A DNA stretch of 64,000 bases from Dyella monticola (GCF_003363155.1 NZ_QRBE01000008.1:62001-126000), one strand, 5' to 3'; counted from the first letter of the stretch, positions 18,877 through 28,204 are shown. Program-made: numbers and translations. Notes: a model not told the origin generated them from the sequence alone.

Positions 18877-19680
18877 TCACTGCATATCGAGCTTGAAATC
18901 GTCGGCATCCATCCACGCTGGAAAGCGTTCACGATGCTTGAGCAGCAGATCGGGATCGATCGATACCGTCACCACCTGCTCTTGCGGGCCGAGCTCCACC
19001 AGCGGCTCACCGACCGGATCGATGACGGCGCTATCGCCGGCATACGGCAACTCGTTGCCATCAATACCCACGCGATTGACGCCAATCACGTACGCAAGAT
19101 TTTCGATCGCGCGCGCTCTCAATAGCGTGCGCCACGGCTGCCTGCGCGGCGCGGGCCAATTGGCGACGAACAATGCCAGGTCGTATTCCATACCACCGGC
19201 GGCCGATTCCATGCGCCGGTTGCGCAGCCATACCGGAAAGCGCAGGTCGTAACAAACCTGCGGCAGGACCCGCCAACCCTTCAGTTCAGTGATCAACCGC
19301 TCCGAACCGCCACCGTAGCGCGTGTGTTCGCCAGCCATGCGAAATAAGTGGCGCTTGTCGTATTGCGCATAGCTTCCATCGGGGCGCGCCCATATCAGCC
19401 GGTTATAAACCTTATCACCCTCACGAATGGCAACGCTGCCAGTGGTCACCGCATTCACTTCGCTTGCCAACGCCCGCATCCACGCGATGCCTTCACCATC
19501 CATGTCTTCTGCGCTGGCGCGCGTGTCGTTACTGAAGCCGGAGAGAAAGGTCTCTGGCAGCACGATGAGATCGCTCTGCCCTGCCACGCGTCGCACCAAC
19601 GCACCGTAATATTCGCGATTGGCGGCCGCATCGTGCCAGCGTGTTGCGCCCTGCACGAGAGAAACGTTCAGAGTTTGCAT
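18877..19680 (-). CDS. Omega-amidase / nitrilase-family amidohydrolase (YafV-like)
   Basis: 267-residue carbon-nitrogen hydrolase. The Glu-Lys-Cys triad is E43 (VLPETFLSGF), K109 (YDKRHLF) and C143 (QVCYDLRFP). The YDLRFPVW motif and overall length match the omega-amidase branch (YafV/Nit2), which hydrolyses 2-oxoglutaramate or 2-oxosuccinamate to the 2-oxo acid and ammonia. I chose ATG at 19680 (MQTLNVSLVQG), leaving a 13-bp overlap with the end of the upstream aminotransferase; the longer frame has no family match. This pairing is the glutaminase II route: a glutamine-dependent transaminase makes 2-oxoglutaramate, which the amidase removes. Confidence 0.88.
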   Translation of the reverse strand: MQTLNVSLVQGATRWHDAAANREYYGALVRRVAGQSDLIVLPETFLSGFSNDTRASAEDMDGEGIAWMRALASEVNAVTTGSVAIREGDKVYNRLIWARPDGSYAQYDKRHLFRMAGEHTRYGGGSERLITELKGWRVLPQVCYDLRFPVWLRNRRMESAAGGMEYDLALFVANWPAPRRQPWRTLLRARAIENLAYVIGVNRVGIDGNELPYAGDSAVIDPVGEPLVELGPQEQVVTVSIDPDLLLKHRERFPAWMDADDFKLDMQ

Positions 19681-20813
19681 AGACGTTCCGCCGCAGCGTC
19701 CATCGTGGCGTCGCTCTTGGCAAAACACAGCCGCACGAGGTGCGTACCGGGTGCTTTTTCATAAAACGGCGTCAACGGAATGGCGGCTACACCACCCTCT
19801 TTCACCAGCCACTCGCAAAAGGCGATGTCACCCTGGTTATGGATGTCCGAATAGTCTACCAACTGGAAATAACCGCCAGGAACATCCAACAGTTTCAGGC
19901 GTGATGGTGCCAACAAACTACGGAAACGATCGCGCTTGGCCTGATAGAAAGCCGGCAACTCCAGGTAATGCTCCGGCGTGCTCGCGAGGAATTCTGCGAA
20001 TGCAACCTGCGCAGGATGGAAGGTGCAAAAGGTGAGGTATTGATGCACCTTGCGCAATTCTGCGGAAAGTTTCGTCGGCGCCACTGCGTAACCGACTTTC
20101 CAACCCGTGCAGTGATACGTCTTGCCGAAACTCGATACCACAATACTGCGCGCAGCCAGTTCCGGATGACGCAATACGCTCTCATGCGCTGCACCGTCGT
20201 ACACAATGTGCTCGTACACCTCGTCCGACAGCACCACGATACCGGTGTCGCGTACGATAGCTGCCAGCTCATCAAGATCTTTCGCCGACAAGACGGCCCC
20301 CGAAGGGTTGTGCGGGCTATTGATCAGGATCATGCGCGTGCGCGGTGTAATGGCATCGCGCACGCGCTGCCAGTCGATGGAAAAGCTCGGTACGGTCAGC
20401 GGAATGTGCACCGCGCGCGCGCCTTGCAATTCGATGGCCGGTTCATAGGAGTCATACGCCGGGTCGAACACGATCACTTCCTCGCCCGCACGCACTACGC
20501 CAGCAATGGCAGCGAACAACGCCTCGGTTGCACCGGAGGTCACGGTGATATCGCTGTCCGGGCTGACCTTATGTCCATACAGCCGCTCGGTCTTGAGCGC
20601 GATCTGCTCGCGCAACGCCGCCGTACCGATACCCGGCGCATATTGGTTCAGACCATTGGCCATGGCGCGACTCAACGCATCGCGCAGCGCTGGCGGCGGT
20701 TCGAAATCGGGAAAACCCTGGCCCAGATTCACCGCCTTGTGCTGCAAGGCCAGATGGCTCATCACGCTGAAAATGGTCGTGCCGACTTTGGGAAGTTTGG
20801 TTTCGACGGTCAT
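19668..20813 (-). CDS. Methionine/glutamine-type PLP aminotransferase (YbdL/KAT family)
   Basis: 381-residue class I/II aminotransferase. The PLP lysine is K231 in SSFGKTYHCTGWKVGY; NSPHNPSG and SDEVYEHIVYDG are the usual cofactor contacts, and VNLGQGFPDF is the N-terminal family motif. The YbdL/KAT type prefers methionine, glutamine and aromatic amino acids. Its gene overlaps the omega-amidase gene, which supports transamination of 4-methylthio-2-oxobutanoate in methionine salvage with glutamine as donor. mtnA of the same pathway lies at 52563-53582, not adjacent. The ATG at 20813 has no clear SD. Confidence 0.88.
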   Translation of the reverse strand: MTVETKLPKVGTTIFSVMSHLALQHKAVNLGQGFPDFEPPPALRDALSRAMANGLNQYAPGIGTAALREQIALKTERLYGHKVSPDSDITVTSGATEALFAAIAGVVRAGEEVIVFDPAYDSYEPAIELQGARAVHIPLTVPSFSIDWQRVRDAITPRTRMILINSPHNPSGAVLSAKDLDELAAIVRDTGIVVLSDEVYEHIVYDGAAHESVLRHPELAARSIVVSSFGKTYHCTGWKVGYAVAPTKLSAELRKVHQYLTFCTFHPAQVAFAEFLASTPEHYLELPAFYQAKRDRFRSLLAPSRLKLLDVPGGYFQLVDYSDIHNQGDIAFCEWLVKEGGVAAIPLTPFYEKAPGTHLVRLCFAKSDATMDAAAERLCKL

Positions 20814-20854
20814 GGGCAGGAATATGGATGGCTAAACGCAAAGACTAGCATGGC

Positions 20855-21847
20855 TCATGCGGGAGACTGACCGGGCAACTGCGCCTTCGTCGGGCACCGC
20901 CGTTTCATGCACTCCTCGTGGCTGATGCGGGCCGCTTCAGGCAGGCGCTCGGCAAGAAAATCCACCAGTGCGCGCACGCCCGGCATCATGCCGCGCCGGC
21001 TGGGATAGACGAAGTGCATGATGCCTTGTGGGGCGCTCCATTCGGGCAACAGGATTTCCAGCTCACCGCGGCTGATGGCCGGTGCACAGACCGATTCGGG
21101 CAGAAGCGCCACGCCAATGCCCGCGCGCGCCGCTTCCAGCAGCATGGCGAAATCGCCAGTGATGAGGCGTGCTTGCACTTCCACACTGGTGCGCTCGCCG
21201 TTTGCGTCAAACAGCTCCCATATCTGCGTACCTTCGTGCTCCTGCATGGATACGGCCGGTAAGCGTGCAAGATCGTCCGGATGCGCGGGGCGGCCATGGT
21301 GCGCGAGCAGGCCGGGACTGGCGACCGGGAACACGCGCGCCTGCCCGAAGCTGCGCACAATCATGTTGGCATCGGTATCCAACTTGTTGCGCACGCGAAT
21401 CGCCAGGTCAAACCCCTCGCCAATGAGATCCACGCGCCGATTGCTCGACAGCACCCGCACCTGCAACTTGGGGTACTTGGCCATGAATTCCGGCAGGATG
21501 TGCGACAACACCGTCTGCGTGATCGAGATGGGGCAACTCAGACGCACCACGCCACGAGGCTCGGCACGCAATTCGTCGACGGCATCCTGGGCGGCGCGCG
21601 CCTCCTCCAGCACGGCCCGGCAGTGGCCGTAGAAGCGCTCGCCCACCTCGGTGACGACAAAGCGACGCGTCGTGCGCTGAAGCAGCCGCACACCCAGGCG
21701 ATCTTCCAGCTGAGCGATTCGCTTGCTCAGCCTCGATTTGGGTACGCCAAGAAATCGCCCGGCCGCGGAGAACCCGCCATGCTCAACAACGGCGGCGAAG
21801 AAATACAGATCGTTTAAATCCTGCATGGCACCCGGCAAAGCGCTCAT
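20855..21847 (-). CDS. LysR-family transcriptional regulator
   Basis: 330-residue LysR regulator. The N-terminal winged HTH is DLYFFAAVVEHGGFSAAGRF...SRLSKRIAQLEDRLGVRLLQRTTRR, followed by a type 2 periplasmic-binding-like effector domain. I chose ATG at 21847 because an AAGGA SD precedes it by 8 bases; ATG at 21826 is an alternative. It is divergent from the azoreductase gene across 116 bp, the usual layout of a LysR regulator and its target, so control of azoR by quinones or other electrophiles is a reasonable inference. The last 25 residues (HEECMKRRCPTKAQ) are Cys/Lys-rich and look like an extension. Confidence 0.9.
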   Translation of the reverse strand: MSALPGAMQDLNDLYFFAAVVEHGGFSAAGRFLGVPKSRLSKRIAQLEDRLGVRLLQRTTRRFVVTEVGERFYGHCRAVLEEARAAQDAVDELRAEPRGVVRLSCPISITQTVLSHILPEFMAKYPKLQVRVLSSNRRVDLIGEGFDLAIRVRNKLDTDANMIVRSFGQARVFPVASPGLLAHHGRPAHPDDLARLPAVSMQEHEGTQIWELFDANGERTSVEVQARLITGDFAMLLEAARAGIGVALLPESVCAPAISRGELEILLPEWSAPQGIMHFVYPSRRGMMPGVRALVDFLAERLPEAARISHEECMKRRCPTKAQLPGQSPA

Positions 21848-21848
21848 G

Positions 21849-21918
21849 ATCGTTTCCTTTTTTGAACGATAAGTTGCCAAAGCGCCATCTTATCGCGACT
21901 TTGTTCCGAATTTATAGT
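21849..21918. promoter_or_regulatory. LysR-azoR divergent control region with LTTR-like box
   Basis: ATCGTT (21849-21854) and AACGAT (21865-21870) form an inverted repeat around 10 bases and contain a T-N11-A core (T21854...A21866), as in LysR operators. It overlaps the leader and SD of the regulator gene, suggesting autoregulation. On the plus strand TATAGT (21913-21918), with TTATCG (21890-21895) 17 bases upstream, is a plausible azoR promoter. Confidence 0.5.
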
Positions 21919-21963
21919 TAATCCCAACGTCGGGCCACCGATATCGGATCAGAGGATAGAGAC

Positions 21964-22545
21964 ATGAAACTTCTACATCTTGACGCCAGCCCGCTGGGCC
22001 AACATTCCGTTTCCCGCGAGCTGACCACCGCCATCGTCAATCAGCTCAAGCAGGAACACCCTTCCGCCGCGGTGACCTACCGGGACCTGACCGCCCACCC
22101 GTTGCCCCACTGGACCCTGGTGGTCGATGCTGAGAGCGAAGCGGCCAAGCAAAACCAGACGGTGCTGGAAGAATTCCTCGCCGCCGATGCCATTGTGGTC
22201 GGTGCCCCCATGTACAACTTCTCGGTTCCCAGCCAGCTCAAAGCGTGGATCGACCGCGTGGCCGTGGCGGGCAAGACGTTCCAGTACACCGAGAATGGTC
22301 CGAAGGGCCTGATGAGCGGCAAGCGTGTGATCATTGCCTCGAGCCGCGGGGGCGTGTACAGCAGCGGCCCGGCAGCGGGCATGGATTTTCAGGAAACTTA
22401 CCTGCGCACGGTACTTGGCTTCCTGGGTATTACCGACATTCAGTTCATCCGCGCAGAAGGCGTGAACATGAGCGCGGATCACAAGGTGCAGGCGATCGCT
22501 TCCGCCCGCGACACCATCAGCACTCTGGCGTCGAAAGCCGCCTGA
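21964..22545 (+). CDS. azoR: FMN-dependent NADH-azoreductase (flavodoxin-fold quinone reductase)
   Basis: 193-residue flavodoxin-like oxidoreductase, cytoplasmic homodimer, that reduces azo compounds and quinones with NADH. It opens MKLLHLDASPLGQHSVSREL, the FMN phosphate-binding segment. MYNFSVPSQLKAWIDRV and SSRGGVYSSGP are diagnostic of AzoR, as is the length. SD AGAGGA lies upstream of the ATG. It is divergent from a LysR gene that probably regulates it. Confidence 0.94.
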   Translation: MKLLHLDASPLGQHSVSRELTTAIVNQLKQEHPSAAVTYRDLTAHPLPHWTLVVDAESEAAKQNQTVLEEFLAADAIVVGAPMYNFSVPSQLKAWIDRVAVAGKTFQYTENGPKGLMSGKRVIIASSRGGVYSSGPAAGMDFQETYLRTVLGFLGITDIQFIRAEGVNMSADHKVQAIASARDTISTLASKAA

Positions 22546-22573
22546 TAGAGCGGCTCCCCTTTCCCCCTCGTTT

Positions 22574-22604
22574 AAAGAGCGTCCTTCCGGGACGCTCTTT
22601 TTTT
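22574..22604. terminator. Terminator between azoR and zipA
   Basis: AAAGAGCGTCC (22574-22584) pairs with GGACGCTCTTT (22590-22600), loop of 5, followed by a T-run to 22604 on the plus strand. The minus side ends in TTTAAAC, so it probably serves zipA as well. Confidence 0.92.
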
Positions 22605-22610
22605 GCGAGA

Positions 22611-23621
22611 TCAGCGGCCGAAACGGATTTCACCGCCATCGTGTTCGCGATCCCAGCCACGCAATTCGTCACGAATATGCGCAATGCGCTGGCGCCCTAA
22701 TGCGTTGCGTTCCTCGTCCAGGACTTGGCCATCGAGCAATTCGGCCAGGCGCTGTGCGGTGGGTAGCATGGCGTCCCAGGCATCCAAGGCGGTAACCGGA
22801 CCGGGTAATGTCATGAAGAAACTCAACCCCGGCGAACGCAACGTGTCGAGTCGGGTCAAGTCGAAGCTGCCAGGCTTGAGGATATTGGCGACGCTGAAAA
22901 TCGGGCCCACCTCGCGCCGACCATCGACCAGGCGGTGGTAAATCCCCATGTCGCCGTATTCCAGCCCGGCTTTCTCCGCCGCGACGATCAAATCGCCGCC
23001 ATTGAAGTGATGGCCCTCTCGCGCCATCACGAACAGACTCACAATGCGCTCCACCGGCACCTGGGCCGGGCGTTTGCCCAGATCCGAACGCGGCGGAATG
23101 CGCGGCGCCGAGGCGGGTGTGGGCACCGAGGAGGCCGGCGGCTGTGTGGGTGCAGCCATCGGCGCTGGCGCAATAACAGGCGCTGGCGATTCGATCGTGA
23201 ACGGCCTGACCACTTCGGGCTGCGAAGGTGAACGCAGCATTTCCACAATCGAGGCGGATTGCCCGCTGGGCTTGGGCATCTGCACGGTTTCATGGCGCTG
23301 GTCGGCCAAGGCAGCGCCGAGCTTTTCCAGCTCCGAGCGAAGGCTTACATCGAGTTCGCCTTGCTCCGGCATCGGTTCCTTGAACAGCGGGTCCATGTGA
23401 GTCGGCGCATCATCCATGAAGGCTTGATCGCCATCGACGGGTTCACCGAGTGTCGGTTCGCGGCGCTCGACGCCCGATTCGGGCGCAAGACGTCGCTTGC
23501 CCTGCTCCTTCTTCGGCTCGCCAAACAGCCACACCAGCACCAGCACGATCACACCCACGACCGCCAGCGGAATGCCGACCCAGGGGTTCCACGCTACAGC
23601 CAATTCGGATCCAAGCATCAT
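22611..23621 (-). CDS. zipA: Cell division protein ZipA
   Basis: 336-residue divisome protein that tethers FtsZ to the inner membrane. One N-terminal transmembrane helix (about residues 14-34, WVGIPLAVVGVIVLVLVWLF) is followed by a charged, then Pro/Ala-rich linker. The C-terminal FtsZ-binding domain is recognisable from VSLFVMAREGHHFNGGDL through GPIFSVANILKPGSFD. Two adjacent ATG codons are possible starts. It follows smc by 7 bp, the smc-zipA arrangement common in Pseudomonas and relatives. Confidence 0.93.
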   Translation of the reverse strand: MMLGSELAVAWNPWVGIPLAVVGVIVLVLVWLFGEPKKEQGKRRLAPESGVERREPTLGEPVDGDQAFMDDAPTHMDPLFKEPMPEQGELDVSLRSELEKLGAALADQRHETVQMPKPSGQSASIVEMLRSPSQPEVVRPFTIESPAPVIAPAPMAAPTQPPASSVPTPASAPRIPPRSDLGKRPAQVPVERIVSLFVMAREGHHFNGGDLIVAAEKAGLEYGDMGIYHRLVDGRREVGPIFSVANILKPGSFDLTRLDTLRSPGLSFFMTLPGPVTALDAWDAMLPTAQRLAELLDGQVLDEERNALGRQRIAHIRDELRGWDREHDGGEIRFGR

Positions 23622-23628
23622 CTAACCC

Positions 23629-26600
23629 TCACGCAGCGCCGGCCAGCTTGCTCGCTTCGGCAAGATCCACCTGCACGAGGCGAGAAACACCCGGCTCGCG
23701 CATGGTAACGCCGCAAAGCTGGCTTGCTGCTTCCATCGTAGCCTTGTTGTGGCTGACGAAGATAAATTGCACCTTTTCGCTCATCTCGCGCACCATGTTC
23801 GAGAAGCGCCCTACGTTGGCCTCGTCGAGCGGTGCGTCCACCTCGTCCAGCAGACAGAACGGCGCTGGATTCAACGCAAAGATCGCAAATACCAACGACA
23901 CCGCCGTCAACGCCTTCTCACCGCCTGACAACAAGGTGATATTGGACACGCGCTTGCCAGGCGGCCTTGCCATGATCGATACACCGGTGCTGAGCAAATC
24001 GTCGCCCGTGAGCTCGAGATAGGCGTGACCGCCACCGAACAGCCGCGGGAACAATTCCTGCACACCGGCGTTGACGCGATCGAAGGTTTCCTTGAAGCGC
24101 TGGCGCGTTTCGCGGTCGATTTTCTTGATCGCGTTCTCCAGCGTTTCCATCGCACTGGTGAGGTCGGTGAGCTGATTATCCAGATAGGTTTTGCGTTCGC
24201 TCTGCTCGGCGTGTTCTTGAATAGCAGCAAGATTGACCGGCTCCAGACGCGCAATCTTCTGTGCGAGATCGGCCAGCTGCTGGCGCCATTGCGTGGCGTC
24301 AACATCATGGGCCAGCTCGGTAAGCAGGGTTTCCAGATCCAGACCGGACGCGGCGATGGCTTCGGCGAGCTGCTCGGCGCGCATCTGCAAGGCCTGCGCG
24401 GCGAGTTTCTTTTCCGATAGCGTTTCGCGCAGGCCGGACAGTTCCTGCTCCAGATTGTGACGCTGCTGCTCGAGCTTGCGCAGTTCGATGTCGCAATCTT
24501 CCAGCGCGCGGCGCGCCTCGACCAATTGCTTGTCCACCAGCAGACGCTGATCGAGATAGGTCTGGCGCTCGGCTTCCAGTTCCGCGATGGGATCGGAACC
24601 TGCATCGAGCTGTTCGGTAATTTCGGTGCGGCGTGCCTCGAGCTGACGCATCTGGTTGTCCATGCGCGCCAGCGCCTGCTCCAGCGAACTCAGCGAGGAT
24701 CGCTTCGACTCCAGGCTCAACGCCAATGCATGCGCCTGATCGGCAGCTTCGCGCGCGTTCATGCGTGCTTCTTCCCGCGCTTCCAGCAAGGCGCGGCGTT
24801 CGTTTTCCAATTCGCGGCGTTGGTCTTCCAGGTCCCCCATGTTGTTGACCGATTCATCCAGGCGCGCACGCGCTTCGCGCGTCTGCGTTTGCAGCTCTTC
24901 GATCTGCTCGATCAGCGCCGACAACTCGGCAGCGACCTTCTCCGCGCGTGCACGCGCGGTTTCCACCTTGCCGCGATGGCTCTGTAACTGGCCGGCGAGT
25001 TCGGATTGACGGCGATGCGCGTTGTACAACTCGCGCTGCGCATCGTCGCGTGCGCGCTCGGCTTCGAACTTGCTGGTGCGCAGGTCATCCAGTCGTGTGC
25101 CGGCTTCCTCGATACGCGCCTGCAGCGACTCGATCTGCTCGGAGAGCGTGCGGATCTCACGCTCGCGCGCCAATACACCCAATTGATTGCCTTGCGCGCG
25201 ACGCACACAGACCCAACCGGGCCCCAGCCATTCGCCGCCGCGCGTGACAACCGACTGATACGGCGCCAGCGCCGACAGCCCGGACACACGCTGGTGCGCT
25301 TCGTCGATGGTTTCGGCGATGAGCACGTGGCCCAAGATCGTGAGTGCTGGCGCCGGCCCACGCACGTGTGCAGCCAGCGTGCCGGCGGTGGCAACGCCCC
25401 CTTCGGCGGCATCGAGCAAGGCCACGTTGGCTTGGCTGAGTGCAGGAAATTCTTTTGCCAGATCGTGCGCACCATCCACGAGCACGCTGTCGATGAAGCC
25501 GGAAAGCACGGTTTCCACCGCAGTTTCCCAACCCGCTTCCACCTGCAGCACTTCGCCCAGGCGACGGTTTTTATCCAATCCCAGTTGCGACAACCATGCG
25601 CTGGCGGGGCTTTCTTCCTGCCCAAGCGCAGCATGTTGCAGGGCTTCGAGCGAGGCCAGACGACCTCGTGCCGTTTGCACTTGCTGGCGCGCGTCGTTGA
25701 GTGTGCTTTGGACCTGACGCTCTTCGTCGAGCACTTTCTCGTAGGTCAGCTTGTGCTGATCGAGCAGGTCGCCCAGCGATTCGACGCGTTCGTGCTGGGT
25801 ATCGTGTTCGGTGTGCAATTGTTCGGCCGCCGCATCGAGTGCGTCGACATCGGTGGCTTTCTGCTCGGTTTCCAGAGCCTCTTTACGCTTAGACAAATCG
25901 ACCGCCTGCCGATCGAGGTAGGCCAGTTTGGTGCGCTCCACTTCGGCGGCGCGGCTGGCTTCACCGGCAGTGCGGGTGTAGGTGTCCCAGCGTTGCTGCC
26001 AGTCGGCGAGCTTGGTTTCGGTCTGGCGCACGGAGTCGGAGGTTTCATCCTGCATTTGCTGCAGGGCCTCAAGTTTCGGCTCGCCCTCGGCCAACGCAGT
26101 GCGCAGGGTTTCCACCTGATCGCGATCGGTGGTGATGTGCGCGGCCAGTTCACCGTGCTCACGCTCCGCGTCCTGCTGTGCGCGCTGTAGGCGCTCGGCC
26201 GTTTCCTTGTTGTAGCGCACCTGCTGTTCGACGCGGGCGATTTCAGCGCCGACCTTATAAACCTCGGCCTGTACCGAATTGAGATGCTCGCTGGCTTCGG
26301 TGTGACGCTCGCGCGCGCTCTCGATCTGCGATTCGGCCTGGCGCTGTTCGGCAAGCCGCTTTTCGATTTCGATCTCCGCCGAGGAAAGGCCCTGCCCTTG
26401 GCCATCCTGCTGGTTTTTCAGACCCCGATATTCGAGCGCGCGCAATTCGGCTTCTTTGCGTGTCTGCTCTTCCTTGTAGCCTTTCCAACGCTCGGCGGCG
26501 CGTGCCTGTCGATTGAGGTGCTCGAGCTGCTTGTCCACTTCATCGCGCACGTCGCGCACGCGGTCGAGGTTTTCGCGCGTGGCCTTGATGCGACTTTCAG

Positions 26601-27138
26601 TTTCCTTGCGGCGCTCTTTGTATTTGGAAATGCCGGCCGCCTCTTCCAGATGCATGCGCAATTCTTCGGGATGCGCTTCGATGATCTGGCTGATCATGCC
26701 CTGCTCGATGATCGAGTAGCTGCGCGGCCCCAAGCCCGTACCGAGGAACAGATCCGTGATGTCGCGTCGACGGCAACGCGCGCCATTGAGGAAATACGCG
26801 GACTGCCCGTCACGCGTCACCTGGCGCTTCACCGAGATTTCGGCGTATTGGCCGTACTCGCCCTGGATGATGCCGTCGGAGTTGTCGAAGATCAGTTCAA
26901 CGGTCGCCTGACCTACCGGCTTGCGCGCGCTGGAACCGGAGAAGATCACGTCCGTCAGCGAGTCGCCACGCAAGCGGCTGGCCGCGCTTTCACCCATTAC
27001 CCAGCGGATGGCGTCGATGATGTTGGACTTGCCGCAACCATTGGGCCCCACCACACCCGTCATGTTAGTGGGTAGATGCAGCGTGGTCGGGTCGACGAAC
27101 GACTTGAATCCGGCGAGTTTGATCGTGGTTAGGCGCAT
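23629..27138 (-). CDS. smc: Chromosome segregation protein SMC
   Basis: 1169-residue SMC ATPase, which works with ScpA/ScpB in chromosome organisation. Walker A is GPNGCGKS (31-38) in the N-terminal head. Two long coiled coils (about 170-480 and 650-980) flank a hinge containing the conserved glycines. The C-terminal head has the signature LLSGGEKALTAV and Walker B FCLLDEVDAPLD. The gene is full length and uninterrupted. The smc-zipA pair is the Pseudomonas/Xanthomonas type rather than the enterobacterial MukB system. Confidence 0.97.
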   Translation of the reverse strand: MRLTTIKLAGFKSFVDPTTLHLPTNMTGVVGPNGCGKSNIIDAIRWVMGESAASRLRGDSLTDVIFSGSSARKPVGQATVELIFDNSDGIIQGEYGQYAEISVKRQVTRDGQSAYFLNGARCRRRDITDLFLGTGLGPRSYSIIEQGMISQIIEAHPEELRMHLEEAAGISKYKERRKETESRIKATRENLDRVRDVRDEVDKQLEHLNRQARAAERWKGYKEEQTRKEAELRALEYRGLKNQQDGQGQGLSSAEIEIEKRLAEQRQAESQIESARERHTEASEHLNSVQAEVYKVGAEIARVEQQVRYNKETAERLQRAQQDAEREHGELAAHITTDRDQVETLRTALAEGEPKLEALQQMQDETSDSVRQTETKLADWQQRWDTYTRTAGEASRAAEVERTKLAYLDRQAVDLSKRKEALETEQKATDVDALDAAAEQLHTEHDTQHERVESLGDLLDQHKLTYEKVLDEERQVQSTLNDARQQVQTARGRLASLEALQHAALGQEESPASAWLSQLGLDKNRRLGEVLQVEAGWETAVETVLSGFIDSVLVDGAHDLAKEFPALSQANVALLDAAEGGVATAGTLAAHVRGPAPALTILGHVLIAETIDEAHQRVSGLSALAPYQSVVTRGGEWLGPGWVCVRRAQGNQLGVLAREREIRTLSEQIESLQARIEEAGTRLDDLRTSKFEAERARDDAQRELYNAHRRQSELAGQLQSHRGKVETARARAEKVAAELSALIEQIEELQTQTREARARLDESVNNMGDLEDQRRELENERRALLEAREEARMNAREAADQAHALALSLESKRSSLSSLEQALARMDNQMRQLEARRTEITEQLDAGSDPIAELEAERQTYLDQRLLVDKQLVEARRALEDCDIELRKLEQQRHNLEQELSGLRETLSEKKLAAQALQMRAEQLAEAIAASGLDLETLLTELAHDVDATQWRQQLADLAQKIARLEPVNLAAIQEHAEQSERKTYLDNQLTDLTSAMETLENAIKKIDRETRQRFKETFDRVNAGVQELFPRLFGGGHAYLELTGDDLLSTGVSIMARPPGKRVSNITLLSGGEKALTAVSLVFAIFALNPAPFCLLDEVDAPLDEANVGRFSNMVREMSEKVQFIFVSHNKATMEAASQLCGVTMREPGVSRLVQVDLAEASKLAGAA

Positions 27139-27165
27139 GCAGATTCACAAGTTCGAAAAGGGATG

Positions 27166-27181
27166 GCCCGCGAGCGCGGGC
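27166..27181 (-). terminator. Probable terminator of the yciI-bolA unit
   Basis: GCCCGC-GAGC-GCGGGC is a 6-bp GC stem about 92 bp beyond the bolA stop. On the minus strand CATCCCTTTTCG follows, a short T-run. Confidence 0.45.
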
Positions 27182-27273
27182 GACGAGTCACTGTGCCAAA
27201 CGTGGGACAGCGCCGCAATGCATGCAAAGCGGTCAGTCATTCGGAAGAATGCGCCGCAAGCAGTTGATTCAGC

Positions 27274-27534
27274 TCAATGGGGCGCTTTCGCATCGATGGA
27301 GAGTGCGTGGATTCCCTGTTCCATCAGATCCCCCAGCGCCGCATAGACCAGTCGATGCCGCTTGATCGGCAGTTGCCCCGCAAACGCTGCGCTGACGATG
27401 CGCACGTGGAAATGCCCCTTCCCCTCGTTGGCGTGGCCGATGTGCTTGTAGCCCTCGTCGACCACGTCCAGTTCGACAGGCTGGAGCGCTGCGGTAAGCC
27501 GCTGGCGGATGTCCTCGACCAACGCCACCGTCAT
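27274..27534 (-). CDS. BolA-family protein
   Basis: 86-residue BolA-like protein. The family partners with monothiol glutaredoxins in Fe-S cluster handling and morphology or stress control. The core is visible as [25 protein letters not shown] followed by [23 protein letters not shown]. The His residues in GHFHVRI and KRHRLVY are at positions typical for metal-ligand candidates. Its ATG overlaps the YciI-like stop (27531-27534). I cannot tell BolA from IbaG/YrbA with certainty. Confidence 0.9.
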   Translation of the reverse strand: MTVALVEDIRQRLTAALQPVELDVVDEGYKHIGHANEGKGHFHVRIVSAAFAGQLPIKRHRLVYAALGDLMEQGIHALSIDAKAPH

Positions 27535-27833
27535 GCCGGCAGCACCTTGCGAAACGGTTTGACGCTGACACTAGCGTAGACACCGGCTTCGACATAGGGG
27601 TCGGCCTTGGCCCATTGCTCGGCCGCGGCAAGGGATTCGAACTCGGCCACGATCAGACTGCCTGTGAAGCCCGCCGGCCCCGGCTGCTCGGCATCAATCG
27701 CGGGGAACGGGCCGGCAAGCAGCAACCGCCCTTCGGCCTGCAGCCTTTCCAGACGCTCCAGATGTGCCGGGCGCGAGGCCACGCGGCGCTCCAGCGAATC
27801 GGCATGGTCCGTACCGGTAATGACATACCACAT
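27531..27833 (-). CDS. YciI-family protein
   Basis: 100-residue ferredoxin-like YciI domain protein. The YciI features are [39 protein letters not shown] and [26 protein letters not shown]. The conserved His of RPAHL and the Asp of KADPY are the putative active-site residues of the family. True enzymatic function is unknown. I chose ATG at 27833, which matches the family N-terminus and has GAGGGAG about 10 bases upstream; the frame extends 103 residues further without similarity. It is coupled to bolA by a 4-base overlap. Confidence 0.9.
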   Translation of the reverse strand: MWYVITGTDHADSLERRVASRPAHLERLERLQAEGRLLLAGPFPAIDAEQPGPAGFTGSLIVAEFESLAAAEQWAKADPYVEAGVYASVSVKPFRKVLPA

Positions 27834-28176
27834 GTGCTTTGGCTCCCTCAGGTGATCGGCGATTTTATCCGACCGCGCCGCAGAACACCCGGTGCTGCTT
27901 GAATCCATGCCGCGGCATTGCAGGCGCTTTATCGCAAGCACGAAGTAACGGGCGGACTGGGCGGTGCTCATGCTCAACCCCGCCCTGTCGCCCGATGTGA
28001 TGCCTGTCAGGCGCGATTCCTGACAACGCCTGCTGCCTTGCCGGCCGGTTTGCGCGCACGCTCTCCTTGCCACGGAGAGGGGTATCTGCTCGTTCCAGAT
28101 ATAGCCCGCAGCCTCGGCAGCAAGCCATTTTCGGAATTTCACGGCGCACTAGGCCATCAGTCATGGCAGGCCGTTG
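27834..28176. other. Intergenic region upstream of the YtrA/ABC operon
   Basis: 343 bp between the divergent yciI-like gene and the promoter at 28177. The open frames are antisense of each other with no SD. No repeat or RNA was recognised. Confidence 0.5.
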
Positions 28177-28204
28177 TTGACAGTTCCGAAGATGGTGTTA
28201 TAGT
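28177..28204 (+). promoter_or_regulatory. Sigma-70 promoter of the YtrA/ABC/lipoprotein operon
   Basis: TTGACA (28177-28182) is a perfect -35, and TATAGT (28199-28204) a near-consensus -10, with 16 bases between. The -10 lies inside the palindromic operator at 28194-28217. Confidence 0.85.

Noticed and set aside
25006-26190. 394-residue plus-strand frame opposite smc
   Set aside because: Antisense to the smc coiled coil, with composition dictated by the complement of Glu/Arg codons. No independent support.
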